A stretch of 21,299 nt of DNA from Alphaproteobacteria bacterium. Its GTDB lineage: Bacteria > Pseudomonadota > Alphaproteobacteria > GCA-2731375. The stretch covers positions 1 to 21,299 of the forward strand of contig JASLMY010000058.1 of NCBI GenBank assembly GCA_030746295.1. The letters are read 5' to 3'. This document shows, piece after piece, positions 1 through 7,646 of this stretch; the first letter of the stretch is position 1, and the number at the start of each line of letters is the position of its first letter. Below the pieces are notes generated by a model. That model saw only the letters and a program-made list of their open reading frames with translations. It did no database searches and was not told the DNA's origin. Made by a program: the position numbers and the translations under genes.

Positions 1-455
<455 letters not shown>

Positions 456-583
456 CCACGGCTCCACAGAGCAGGACGCGCGTGCCGCCGGCAAGTCCGC
501 ATCGGCGCTACGCCCCTCAACGCCGGGCGGGAAATCGATCTCGCCACGGCCGCAATCAGTAGCCCAGGGCGCCAGTAGCGGCA

Positions 584-598
584 AGAGGCAAGGCCTCT
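584..598 (-). terminator. Small hairpin just past the end of the 85-residue gene
   Basis: AGAGGC (584-589) and GCCTCT (593-598) form a perfect 6-bp stem with a 3-base loop, 13 bases after the stop codon at 612. There is no run of U after it, so it is at best a weak or Rho-assisted stop signal between this gene and livH. Confidence 0.25.
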
Positions 599-611
599 CG
601 CCACGCCCCGG

Positions 612-869
612 TCAGATCTTGAAGCCGCTTCGACGCGGTGATGCTTGCGCCTCGGCCGCGGCTTGCTTGCGCAGGACGTAGCGCAACTTGGCGGCCGCGG
701 TCCGGCTCAAATGCGCCTCGCCGGCGCTGGCGGCGCCGACCACGCAGACCTCCGTGCCGGTCACCGGATCGATGGCCGCCACCTTGACATAGGCGCCTTG
801 TTGGATGAACTCGAGGAGGACCTCGGCTTCATCGACGCTCGGGCCGGAACGGCGATTTCGGCGCGCCAT
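612..869 (-). CDS. Small conserved alphaproteobacterial protein (DUF6898-like), function unknown
   Basis: An 85-residue protein of unknown function. It starts at ATG 869-867 behind an AGAGGA ribosome site. The basic N-terminus (ARRNRR) leads into a compact core at about residues 14-70 with the segments EVLLEFIQQG, YVKVAAIDPVTGTEV and GEAHLSRTAAAKLRYVL. That order (a 'VLxEFxxxGxYVKVxAIDPxTGTEV' block, then a GE...L..A..KL..V block) is what I remember of a short alphaproteobacterial family listed as DUF6898. The tail is rich in Ala, Arg and Lys. There are no membrane segments, signal peptide or catalytic motif. It is read in the same direction as livH but 156 bases away, so co-transcription is possible without being evident. 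The gene looks real because of the ribosome site and the conserved core; the DUF number is from memory. Confidence 0.7.
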   Translation of the reverse strand: MARRNRRSGPSVDEAEVLLEFIQQGAYVKVAAIDPVTGTEVCVVGAASAGEAHLSRTAAAKLRYVLRKQAAAEAQASPRRSGFKI

Positions 870-969
870 CTCGATCCTCTTTCAACCTGCGCGGTTCACC
901 TTGCCGGCAGGCTAGGGCCGGGTTCTTTACGTCCGGTTAAGCAATCGATATACCGCCGTCTGGCCGATC

Positions 970-981
970 CGTGATATCACG
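970..981. promoter_or_regulatory. Perfect 12-bp palindrome in the divergent intergenic region
   Basis: CGTGATATCACG at 970-981 is its own reverse complement. It lies between the divergent small gene (starts 869) and gcdH (starts 1064), where an operator would be expected. About five perfect 12-mers are expected by chance in a window this long, so position rather than rarity is the argument. A 7-bp hairpin (GCCGGCC, 981-987, with GGCCGGC, 993-999) follows it directly. Confidence 0.3.
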
Positions 982-1020
982 CCGGCCGGCAGGGCCGGCC
1001 CCGATCGTGCTAGCCTGTCC

Positions 1021-1041
1021 CGATGCCGGCTGCCGGCATCG
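1021..1041. promoter_or_regulatory. Perfect inverted repeat ahead of gcdH (10-bp arms, 1-base centre)
   Basis: CGATGCCGGC (1021-1030) and GCCGGCATCG (1032-1041) are exact reverse complements around a single T. The repeat ends 22 bases before the gcdH ATG and 10 bases before its GGAG ribosome site (1052-1055). It could be a dimeric repressor operator or a leader-RNA hairpin that affects ribosome access. No regulator gene lies next to it. Confidence 0.4.
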
Positions 1042-1063
1042 ATGCTGAACTGGAGACCACCCG

Positions 1064-2278
1064 ATGACCGGAGAGACCGCGCCCCAAGCACCTCGCCATC
1101 CCAAGCCGGCCAGCTTCCAATGGGACGATCCGTTCCTGTTCGAAGAGCAGCTCGACGAGGACGAAAGGCTCATTCGTGACACCGCGCGCGAATACTGCCA
1201 GGACAAGCTGATGAGCCGGATCCTGGAGGCGACGCGCCAGGAGCACTTTCACCGCGAGATCATGGACGAGGTGGGTGCGCTCGGCTTCCTCGGCTCGACC
1301 CTCCAGGGCTACGGCTGCGCCGGCATCAGCTATGTCTCCTATGGCCTGGTGGCGCGCGAGTTGGAGCGGGTGGACAGCTGCTATCGTTCCGCCGTCGGCG
1401 TGCAGTCGAGCCTGGTGATGTATCCGATCCACAGCTACGGCAGCGAGGAGCAGCGCCAGAAGTACCTGCCCAAGCTGGCGACCGGCGAGTGGGTCGGCTG
1501 CTTCGGGCTGACCGAGCCGGACCACGGCTCCGATGCCGGCTCGATGATCACCCGGGCCCGCAAGGTCGACGGCGGCTACCTGCTGAACGGTGCGAAGATG
1601 TGGATCACGCACGCGCCGATCGCCGACTTGGCCGTGGTCTGGGCCAAGGACGACGAGGACGTGATCCGCGGCTTCATCGTCGAGCGGGGCATGGAGGGTC
1701 TCACGACCCCGAAGATCGAGGGCAAGATGTCGCTCAAGGCCTCGATCACTGGCGAGCTGGTGTTCGACGACGTCTTCGTGCCCGAGGAGAACCGGCTGCC
1801 GAACGCGCGCGGCCTCGGCGGCCCCTTCGGCTGCCTCAACCGGGCCCGCTACGGCATCGGCTGGGGGGCGATGGGCGCAGCCGAGTTCTGCTGGCACGCA
1901 GCCCGCCAGTACACGCTGGATCGGAGCCAGTTCGGCCGGCCGTTGGCCGCCAACCAGCTGATCCAGAAGAAGCTCGCCGACATGCAGACCGAGATCACGC
2001 TGGGCCTGCAGGCCTGCCTGCGGGTCGGCCGATTGATGGACGAAGGCAAGGCGGCACCCGAAGCGATCTCGATGATCAAGCGCAACAACGCCGGCAAGGC
2101 CCTCGACATTGCCCGAATGAGCCGCGACATGCACGGCGGCAACGGCATCTCGGACGAGTACCACGTCATGCGCCACGTCATTAACCTGGAGACCGTGAAC
2201 ACCTACGAGGGCACGCACGACATGCACGCCCTCATCCTCGGCCGCGCCCAGACCGGCCTTCAGGCATTCACCGGCTGA
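1064..2278 (+). CDS. gcdH: Glutaryl-CoA dehydrogenase
   Basis: A soluble FAD flavoenzyme that oxidises and decarboxylates glutaryl-CoA to crotonyl-CoA in lysine and tryptophan breakdown, passing electrons to electron-transfer flavoprotein. The 404 residues are the usual length for the family. The acyl-CoA dehydrogenase N-terminal helical domain spans about 25-140. The FAD/substrate middle domain begins at the [13 protein letters not shown] motif (145-157) and contains the WITHAP turn (180-185). The C-terminal helical domain carries the [15 protein letters not shown] segment (287-301). The catalytic base is Glu382 in NTYEGTHD, and the [12 protein letters not shown] stretch just before it is typical of GcdH rather than of short- or medium-chain dehydrogenases. 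The start ATG has a GGAG site 8 bases ahead. It stands alone: the next gene converges on it 7 bases past its stop, and neither a CoA-transferase nor a LysR regulator is nearby. Confidence 0.95.
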   Translation: MTGETAPQAPRHPKPASFQWDDPFLFEEQLDEDERLIRDTAREYCQDKLMSRILEATRQEHFHREIMDEVGALGFLGSTLQGYGCAGISYVSYGLVARELERVDSCYRSAVGVQSSLVMYPIHSYGSEEQRQKYLPKLATGEWVGCFGLTEPDHGSDAGSMITRARKVDGGYLLNGAKMWITHAPIADLAVVWAKDDEDVIRGFIVERGMEGLTTPKIEGKMSLKASITGELVFDDVFVPEENRLPNARGLGGPFGCLNRARYGIGWGAMGAAEFCWHAARQYTLDRSQFGRPLAANQLIQKKLADMQTEITLGLQACLRVGRLMDEGKAAPEAISMIKRNNAGKALDIARMSRDMHGGNGISDEYHVMRHVINLETVNTYEGTHDMHALILGRAQTGLQAFTG

Positions 2279-2285
2279 GGCGGCG

Positions 2286-3230
2286 TCAGGCGGGCCAAAA
2301 GTAGCGCACCAGATAGAAGAAGACCGGTGCGGAGAGGATCAGCGAATCCACGCGGTCGAGCACGCCGCCGTGACCGGCAATCGCCGTCCCCCAGTCCTCG
2401 AGACCGCGCTCGCGCTTGACGGCTGAGAGGACGAGGCCGCCGAGAAAACCGAGGACGACGACGAGGCAGGCCAGCGCCGCCGCCGCGAGAGGGTGGAACG
2501 GCGTCAGCCACCAGAGGCCGGCGCCGAGCAGCGTCGCCGAGGTGGCGCCGCCGACGAAGCCCTCGACGGTCTTTGCCGGCGACAGCCGCGGCGCGATCGG
2601 ACGGCGGCCGAAGAGCATGCCGAAGACGTACTGAAGGACGTCGCTCGCCTGCGCCACCAGCACCAGGAAAGCGACCAGCAACAGCCCGCCGCCCTCGTGA
2701 CCGGGAATGTCAAGCATCGCCAGCGCCGCCAGGTGGGACAGCCCCCAGACGGCGAGCATCAAGCCCCACTGCATCGTGCCGACGCGGCCGGCGAAGCGCT
2801 GGACATCATCGCCAAACGCGACGGTCACCGGTAGTGCAACCAGGGCCGCGATCGGGATAAACAGGCTGAAGAGCGCCGGCGTGCCGAAGGCGAGCAGCAG
2901 ATACTGCGCCGGCAGCACGACGTAGAAAGAGACGACCAGGGCACCATGGTCGCCGCGCACCAACGGCGCCGAGCTGAGCCATTCGCGCATCGCGGCGAAG
3001 CTCACTAAGGCCGCGAGCACGATAATCCCGACCTGGCCGAGCACGAAGGCGAGCCCGACCAGCGCCACCATCAGCCACCAGGCGTTGATCCGTCGGGTCA
3101 GATTGGCGAGCAGCGGCCTGGGCAGCCTCACCAATCGACCGCCGGCGAGCACCTGACCGGTGGCGGAGGCCAGCGTCAGGACGCCGGTAAGGCCAGCAAA
3201 CAGCATCAGCAATTGCGCGGTCGGTGTCAT
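2286..3230 (-). CDS. CdsA-family phosphatidate cytidylyltransferase (YnbB-like)
   Basis: A polytopic inner-membrane enzyme of the CDP-diglyceride synthase family, expected to make CDP-diacylglycerol from phosphatidate and CTP. It has 314 residues and about eight hydrophobic segments. The C-terminal CdsA signature is present as S269...KR (272-273)...ED (278-279)...GHGGVLDRVD (286-295), and the internal RLSPAKTVEGFVGG segment (215-228) matches the conserved substrate region. The signature Lys that normally precedes the Asp is Glu278 here. The start was placed at ATG 3230-3228 because it overlaps the acyltransferase stop as ATGA and MTPTAQLL leads straight into the first membrane segment; an upstream in-frame start would overlap that gene by 120 bases. 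It is the last gene of the five-gene cluster and probably acts on the acyltransferase product. I take it to be the paralogue seen in ynbABCD-type clusters rather than the housekeeping CdsA, which usually sits near uppS and dxr. Confidence 0.88.
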   Translation of the reverse strand: MTPTAQLLMLFAGLTGVLTLASATGQVLAGGRLVRLPRPLLANLTRRINAWWLMVALVGLAFVLGQVGIIVLAALVSFAAMREWLSSAPLVRGDHGALVVSFYVVLPAQYLLLAFGTPALFSLFIPIAALVALPVTVAFGDDVQRFAGRVGTMQWGLMLAVWGLSHLAALAMLDIPGHEGGGLLLVAFLVLVAQASDVLQYVFGMLFGRRPIAPRLSPAKTVEGFVGGATSATLLGAGLWWLTPFHPLAAAALACLVVVLGFLGGLVLSAVKRERGLEDWGTAIAGHGGVLDRVDSLILSAPVFFYLVRYFWPA

Positions 3231-3883
3231 TGCCTGCCCTCCTCTTCCCCGGTCGCCAGGGAGATCAGGGCCGACCGCGCCCTGACGAGAAACGCCTCCT
3301 TCGCCTCGTCCTCGGCGAGATGAAGCGGCCGGCCGAAGCGTGCCGTGCAAGCAAGCGGCACCGGCACCGTCTTGCCCCGGGGCAAGACCCGCTTGGCGTT
3401 GTCGAGCCAGACCGGCACCAGCTGGGTCTCGGGCCGGGCGGCGGCCAGATGGTAGAGACCGGTTCGGAATGGCAGTAGCCGCGCCTCGTCCTCATTGCGG
3501 CGACCCTCGGGAAACAGGATCAACGAGCGACCTTGGTCGAGCGACCGGCACATCAGCTCGACCGGATCCTTGGTGCGGTTCTCCGGGTTGCGCTCGATCA
3601 GCACGGCGTCGAACACCGCCTCGGCGATGAAGCGGCGCAAGACCCCGAGGCGCCAGTAGTCCGACGCCGCGACCGGTCGCGTCCGCCGACGCAGTGCCGG
3701 AGGCAGTCCGGTCCAGAGCAGCACGAAGTCGGCGTGGCTGCCGTGGTTGGCGAAGTAGACGCGCGCACCAGCCGGGCCCGAGGGCTGCCGGCCCGTTGCC
3801 CTGATCCCGGTCAGCGTCCTTGCCAGACCAATCACTCCCAACGCCACCGCGCGGCCGGCAGCCTGCCTGATGCAACCCTTCAT
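3227..3883 (-). CDS. PlsC-type 1-acylglycerol-3-phosphate acyltransferase
   Basis: A membrane-associated acyltransferase of the PlsC/LPLAT family, expected to add an acyl chain to lysophosphatidate to give phosphatidate. Its 218 residues include block I, the catalytic HX4D motif, as NHGSHAD (46-52: His47, Asp52), and block III as FPEGRR (124-129), with an ERNPENR segment (97-103) in between. The N-terminus (about 10-25) is moderately hydrophobic and may be the membrane anchor. It starts at ATG 3883-3881, overlapping the phosphatase stop as ATGA, and its own TGA overlaps the next start in the same way, so the three genes are almost certainly translationally coupled. In this context it likely feeds the cytidylyltransferase encoded immediately downstream. 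The acyl donor (ACP, acyl phosphate or CoA) cannot be read from the sequence. Confidence 0.88.
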   Translation of the reverse strand: MKGCIRQAAGRAVALGVIGLARTLTGIRATGRQPSGPAGARVYFANHGSHADFVLLWTGLPPALRRRTRPVAASDYWRLGVLRRFIAEAVFDAVLIERNPENRTKDPVELMCRSLDQGRSLILFPEGRRNEDEARLLPFRTGLYHLAAARPETQLVPVWLDNAKRVLPRGKTVPVPLACTARFGRPLHLAEDEAKEAFLVRARSALISLATGEEEGRQ

Positions 3884-5226
3884 CCGAGGCCCTCCCGCGC
3901 CGCTCGCTCGATGGCCCGTCGCCAGGCCGGGCTCAGTGCCACCGATCGGCCGCCGGCCCGGAGCCGGTCCACCGCGGCATCGACGTCCGGCACCCGTCCG
4001 CTGGCAACGAGCCAGGTGGCAAGCGCCGCCGCGCTTCGGCCGTAGCCGAGGGCACAGGCGACCAGCACCGCCCCCCTGCGGCGGCTCGCCTCGATCGCCC
4101 GGGCCACGCCGATCAGTTGCTCGGGCGTCGGCACGACCAAGTCGAGCATCGGCAGGCTGAGATAGCGGGGCACGTCAAAGCGGCGGCCGAGCTCGGCCGA
4201 GAGGTCGATGACGGTAGCGAAAGTATCCGTGGTTTCGTCCTCGGCGCCGGGAAGGCGGCCGAGCCAGACAAAGCCCGCGATCCGCACCGGCCGGCGACAG
4301 CGCCAGGTCCAGGCGCGCGAGTTGAGCCAGGCACCGGCCAGGTAAGGTGCCAGCAGCCAGCGTGCCGGCAGGGACAGGCGACCGTCGGCGCCCTTCTGAA
4401 AGCCTGGAACTCCGATTGCCGCGTAGAACCCGGCGACCAAGGCCAGCGACAGCGCCGGCCAGAAGAGCCAGAGCCAGACGCCGCCGAGGAATGTCGCGGC
4501 GGCGGCGAGAACCAGCGCGGCGGCGAGATAGATCGCGGCCAACCTCCGCCGCCCGCCGTCGCGCGCCAGCGTCACGTTCGCGAGCGGTTTGGGACCGTCC
4601 TCCGGCCAGAGCCAGAGACAGAACATGCCGAGCGCGAATCCGGTCGGCAGGTCGACGAAGTGATGCTGATAGGTCGTCAACACGGAGACCGCGACGAGCC
4701 CGCCGCCGACGTTCACGGCCACGACAAAGCGGGCGGGCAGCCTCTTGGCGTAGAGCGCCCAAAGCACGACCAGCAGGGCCATGTGCAGCGACGGCGCTTG
4801 GTTGTAGGGCCGGTCGAACACGGCCAGCAGATCGAACAGGAAGCCGGTGACGCCCGAGGTCTCCGGCCGCGTGAGGCTCACCTGCAAGGGAAAGAGCAGA
4901 AAGCAAGCGATGGCGACGGCCTGCGCCGTCAGTAGCCGGAAGGCGTGCCGGTCCAACTCGGCCCTCGTGGCACAGAGGAAGAACGATAGGGCATAGAGCA
5001 GGTCGATCGACCAGTAGGGCAGGATCGTCCATTCCAGGAAGGGGATGTTGCGTTCCCAATCGAAGACGATCGAGGCGACGTCGCTCTGCCGCGCCGCCAA
5101 TTCGTTGGCCGCGCCGTAGCTCAGGAAGAAGACGCCGCCCAGCAGCGCCAGCCAGCCGACGGCCCGACCGACCGGCCGGCCGGCTTCGGCGCCGATGGGG
5201 ACGCGGTGGGTTGTCGCGTGAGTCAT
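3880..5226 (-). CDS. Membrane PAP2 domain fused to a dual-specificity phosphatase domain (YnbD-like)
   Basis: A 448-residue fusion. Residues 24-310 are a polytopic PAP2-type membrane domain (the Aur1/inositol-phosphotransferase branch), with PSLH at 145-148 and TTYQHHFVD at 184-192 (His188, Asp192) as its catalytic motifs; the usual first KxxxxxxRP motif is reduced to RP (139-140). Residues 320-448 are a cytosolic dual-specificity phosphatase, with the P-loop C391-x5-R397 as CALGYGRS and a candidate general acid Asp362. The residue before the catalytic Cys is Ala, not the usual His. The start is ATG 5226-5224, overlapping the previous stop as ATGA; frames reaching further upstream would overlap that gene by 130 bases. 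By analogy with PTPMT1, a dual-specificity enzyme that dephosphorylates phosphatidylglycerophosphate, it may remove a phosphate from the cluster's lipid product. E. coli YnbD has the same plan. Confidence 0.85.
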   Translation of the reverse strand: MTHATTHRVPIGAEAGRPVGRAVGWLALLGGVFFLSYGAANELAARQSDVASIVFDWERNIPFLEWTILPYWSIDLLYALSFFLCATRAELDRHAFRLLTAQAVAIACFLLFPLQVSLTRPETSGVTGFLFDLLAVFDRPYNQAPSLHMALLVVLWALYAKRLPARFVVAVNVGGGLVAVSVLTTYQHHFVDLPTGFALGMFCLWLWPEDGPKPLANVTLARDGGRRRLAAIYLAAALVLAAAATFLGGVWLWLFWPALSLALVAGFYAAIGVPGFQKGADGRLSLPARWLLAPYLAGAWLNSRAWTWRCRRPVRIAGFVWLGRLPGAEDETTDTFATVIDLSAELGRRFDVPRYLSLPMLDLVVPTPEQLIGVARAIEASRRRGAVLVACALGYGRSAAALATWLVASGRVPDVDAAVDRLRAGGRSVALSPAWRRAIERAAREGLG

Positions 5227-6971
5227 CGTTCGACCCGACGTGCCAGCGACACCGTGAAGATGCCCCAGGCGTCGATCCGTTGCTCGACCTTGGCGAAGCC
5301 GGCCCGTTCGACCAGTTGGTCGAGCTCGGCCTGCGTTCGCCGGCGCATGATCCAAGGCGCGCCGTTTCGGTGGCTCGACAATGTCCGGGCGATGAACTCG
5401 AGCTGCGGATGCCAGGGTTGGCCCGTGTAGACGAGATAGCCGCCCGCCGGGAGGGCCCGGGCGAGACCGTCCAACGAGCGCCGCACCGGCGCGTTTTCGG
5501 GGAAGAGCTCGTAAAGACCGGAGACGATGGCGAGCGTTGGCTTGGGCGTCAGGGTCGCGAGCGCCTCGCCGTCGAAGGCATCGCCTTGCTCGAAGCGAGC
5601 GATGTCCCGACAGCCGCGCTCGGCGACGAGCTTGTTGCCGGCGGCGACGTTCGACGAGCAGAGATCACGAAGCAGTATCGACTCGGGCCGGCGCGCGTCT
5701 CCGGGCAGGGCATCGAGCACATAGCGCCCGTGCCCCGCGGCAACGTCGAGCACGCGCAGCGGCCGACCTTCTTGGACCAGGCGCTCGGAAGCCCGGCCGA
5801 GCAGCTCTTCGAGGTGCGCCTTCCGCTGGCGAATGCCGCGCCAACCGATGGCTTGCAGGTAGGCCTTGTCGATGCCGCGCCCAATGGCCGTCAGCCCCGT
5901 GGGCCGGTTGGCGTAGACATAGTCGAGGCTGGCGCCGGAATCGAAGCCGCTGTCGTGGCCAAGCCGGATGCCCCCGGAGACGCGGCCCGCCAAGCGCAAC
6001 AGCAGGCGCATCGTGCCCCAATAGAGGCCCGCCGCCGAGATCGAGGCCAGTGGTCTTGCCAAAGCGGCTGCTTCCTCGACGGTCGGTCCCCGCAGGTCGG
6101 CATCCCCCCATTCGCGTTGTGCCGGCGGCGAATCGAAGCGCGCGGTGACGAAGGCGCGCAGCTTTTCGAGCGCGACGGCCCGATTCGCCTCACCCAGGGT
6201 GTCGTGACGGAAGCCGTCGAAGACATGGCGTTCCTTGACCTCGGCGCCGAGCCCTTCGAAGAAGTCATCCTGCGGCTTTCGCGCCACGACCCAGTCGTCG
6301 CCGGAAATGAGCAATTGCGTCGGCACGGTGATGGCGGCGGCATCCGCGACGATGCGGCTGCCCGTCTCGTAGAGCGCCAGCAACAGCCGGACCCAGATCG
6401 GCCGGCGGATCAGCGGGTCTTCGGCATAGGAGGCGATGCGCGCCTCGTCGTGCGTCAACTGGCGCGGCTTGACGTAGCTGTTGAGGCGGAAGTCGCCGAA
6501 GAGGCGCTGCACGAGACCGAGGCCCGCGCGCGCGAAGGGGACGTAGAAGCGCACGCGAAACGCCGGCGAGGCCAGCACCAGGCAGCGCAGCTTGGGCGCG
6601 TAGTCGTGCACCCATGCCGCCGCCAAGACGGCACCGACGCTCTGTGCCACCACGGCCAGGCGCCCGGCCTCGATGCCGTGGACGTGCCGGACGTGTTCGA
6701 CGAAGCAATCGAGGTCGCGCACCATCGCCGCCAGGCTGGTCTCGTCGGCGCCCACCTCGGAACGACCGTGGCCGCGCGCGTCCCAGGCGAAGACATCGAA
6801 CGCCGGCAAGCGGAGCTCGTCCGCCAGGTGGGCCATGCGCCCGGAGTGCTCGTGACCGCGGTGCAGCAGCACGACGGCGCCCCGCGCCGGGTCAACTTCG
6901 GCGGGCCAATGGCGATAGAAGAGACGGGCGCCGTCATGCGTTGCGAAGTGATGTTCGGTAGAGACGCGCAT
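5223..6971 (-). CDS. Alpha/beta hydrolase fused to class I SAM-dependent methyltransferase (YnbC-like)
   Basis: A 582-residue two-domain protein. Residues 1-275 are a lysophospholipase/monoacylglycerol-lipase-like alpha/beta hydrolase: oxyanion region LLHRGHEHSGR (35-45), WDARGHGRS (63-71), nucleophile Ser111 in AQSVG (the first Gly of GxSxG is Ala), Asp225 or Asp226 in SGDDW, and His256 in GFRHDTLGE. After a linker (about 280-340), residues 345-580 form a Rossmann methyltransferase with SAM motif I as VLDVAAGHGRY (407-417), DLCSSNV (436-442) and GLYELFPEN (485-493). It starts at ATG 6971-6969 behind a strong AGGAAGG site, 19 bases after the phosphatidyltransferase gene, and its TGA overlaps the next start. 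No signal peptide is seen, so it is likely cytosolic or membrane-peripheral. A lipid substrate is inferred from the cluster; it has not been shown. Confidence 0.87.
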   Translation of the reverse strand: MRVSTEHHFATHDGARLFYRHWPAEVDPARGAVVLLHRGHEHSGRMAHLADELRLPAFDVFAWDARGHGRSEVGADETSLAAMVRDLDCFVEHVRHVHGIEAGRLAVVAQSVGAVLAAAWVHDYAPKLRCLVLASPAFRVRFYVPFARAGLGLVQRLFGDFRLNSYVKPRQLTHDEARIASYAEDPLIRRPIWVRLLLALYETGSRIVADAAAITVPTQLLISGDDWVVARKPQDDFFEGLGAEVKERHVFDGFRHDTLGEANRAVALEKLRAFVTARFDSPPAQREWGDADLRGPTVEEAAALARPLASISAAGLYWGTMRLLLRLAGRVSGGIRLGHDSGFDSGASLDYVYANRPTGLTAIGRGIDKAYLQAIGWRGIRQRKAHLEELLGRASERLVQEGRPLRVLDVAAGHGRYVLDALPGDARRPESILLRDLCSSNVAAGNKLVAERGCRDIARFEQGDAFDGEALATLTPKPTLAIVSGLYELFPENAPVRRSLDGLARALPAGGYLVYTGQPWHPQLEFIARTLSSHRNGAPWIMRRRTQAELDQLVERAGFAKVEQRIDAWGIFTVSLARRVER

Positions 6972-6990
6972 CGGATAGATCCCTTCCTCT

Positions 6991-7602
6991 TCAAGTCCGG
7001 GTTTCTTGGGCTTCGAGGCCGGCGGCGAGACGGCGCACGATCGTCGCCACCAGGCCGACCCCGATCAGGGGGAGCAACCACGCCGCCGCCGCGGGCAGTT
7101 CGCTGGCGCCGGCGATCCAGAGACCGAGGAGGCCGAGAGCGAGGGCCCGATCGCTCTTGCCGAGCGGGCCGTCATAGCGCCTGGCCGCCCCTTGCGCCTG
7201 AGTGAGGACGCCCGCGAACTCGCTCAAGGTCAAAAGGAAGATCACCGTCGCGACCCAGAAGCCGGAGAACGGCGGCACGAATGCCAGCGGCAGCAGAAGG
7301 GCCGCGTCGGAGACGACGTCGCCGAGCTCGTTCAGATAGGCGCCGAGCCGGCTGGCCTGGTCGTGCTCGCGCGCCAGCATGCCGTCGATGGCATTCAATG
7401 CCATGCGCGCGCCGAGCCAGAGCGGCAGCAGGGCGAAGAGCCAGCGCGTCTCTGGATACAGGGACAGGAACGCGCCGAGGCCGAGCGATCCGGCCGCCCC
7501 GGCGATCGTCACCTGGTTGGCAGTGATCCCAGCCCGGGCCAGGCGTCGGACCAGCGGCCGTAACAGATCCTGAAAGCGCGGTTTCAATCGATAGAGTGTC
7601 AT
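6991..7602 (-). CDS. CDP-alcohol phosphatidyltransferase family protein (YnbA-like)
   Basis: An integral membrane enzyme of the family that transfers a phosphatidyl group from CDP-diacylglycerol to an alcohol (PgsA, PssA and CLS-type members). Its 203 residues hold about five or six hydrophobic segments (32-50, 54-72, 97-115, 118-135, 155-190). The hallmark motif lies at 70-99, with D73-G74, A77-R78, G87 and D95 in place. The first and third acidic positions of the canonical DxxDGxxAR...GxxxDxxxD are Asn70 and Asn91. ATG 7602-7600 was chosen because MTLYRLKPRFQDLL is a typical N-terminus; a TTG at 7626 would add eight residues. It is the first gene of the minus-strand cluster, behind an AT-rich leader. 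The acceptor alcohol is unknown, and the Asn replacements mean that catalysis by the standard mechanism should not be assumed. Confidence 0.85.
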   Translation of the reverse strand: MTLYRLKPRFQDLLRPLVRRLARAGITANQVTIAGAAGSLGLGAFLSLYPETRWLFALLPLWLGARMALNAIDGMLAREHDQASRLGAYLNELGDVVSDAALLLPLAFVPPFSGFWVATVIFLLTLSEFAGVLTQAQGAARRYDGPLGKSDRALALGLLGLWIAGASELPAAAAWLLPLIGVGLVATIVRRLAAGLEAQETRT

Positions 7603-7646
7603 CTTGGCGTCACACGGGGCAATCAATCTGGGCTCGGCAATGAATG

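Noticed and set aside
456..611. A livH promoter in the gap upstream of the permease
   Set aside because: I found no -35/-10 pair with acceptable spacing and match; livH may be read through from the small upstream gene.
1010..2227. A 405-codon minus-strand open frame antisense to gcdH
   Set aside because: gcdH is unambiguous, with Glu382 and a ribosome site; the antisense product has no motif.
5211..7205. A 664-codon open frame on the plus strand, antisense to the hydrolase-methyltransferase and phosphatidyltransferase genes
   Set aside because: It is an open frame caused by GC-rich codon structure of the real minus-strand genes. Its translation shows no family motif and is rich in Arg, Ala, Gly and Asp, whereas the minus strand encodes clear catalytic motifs.
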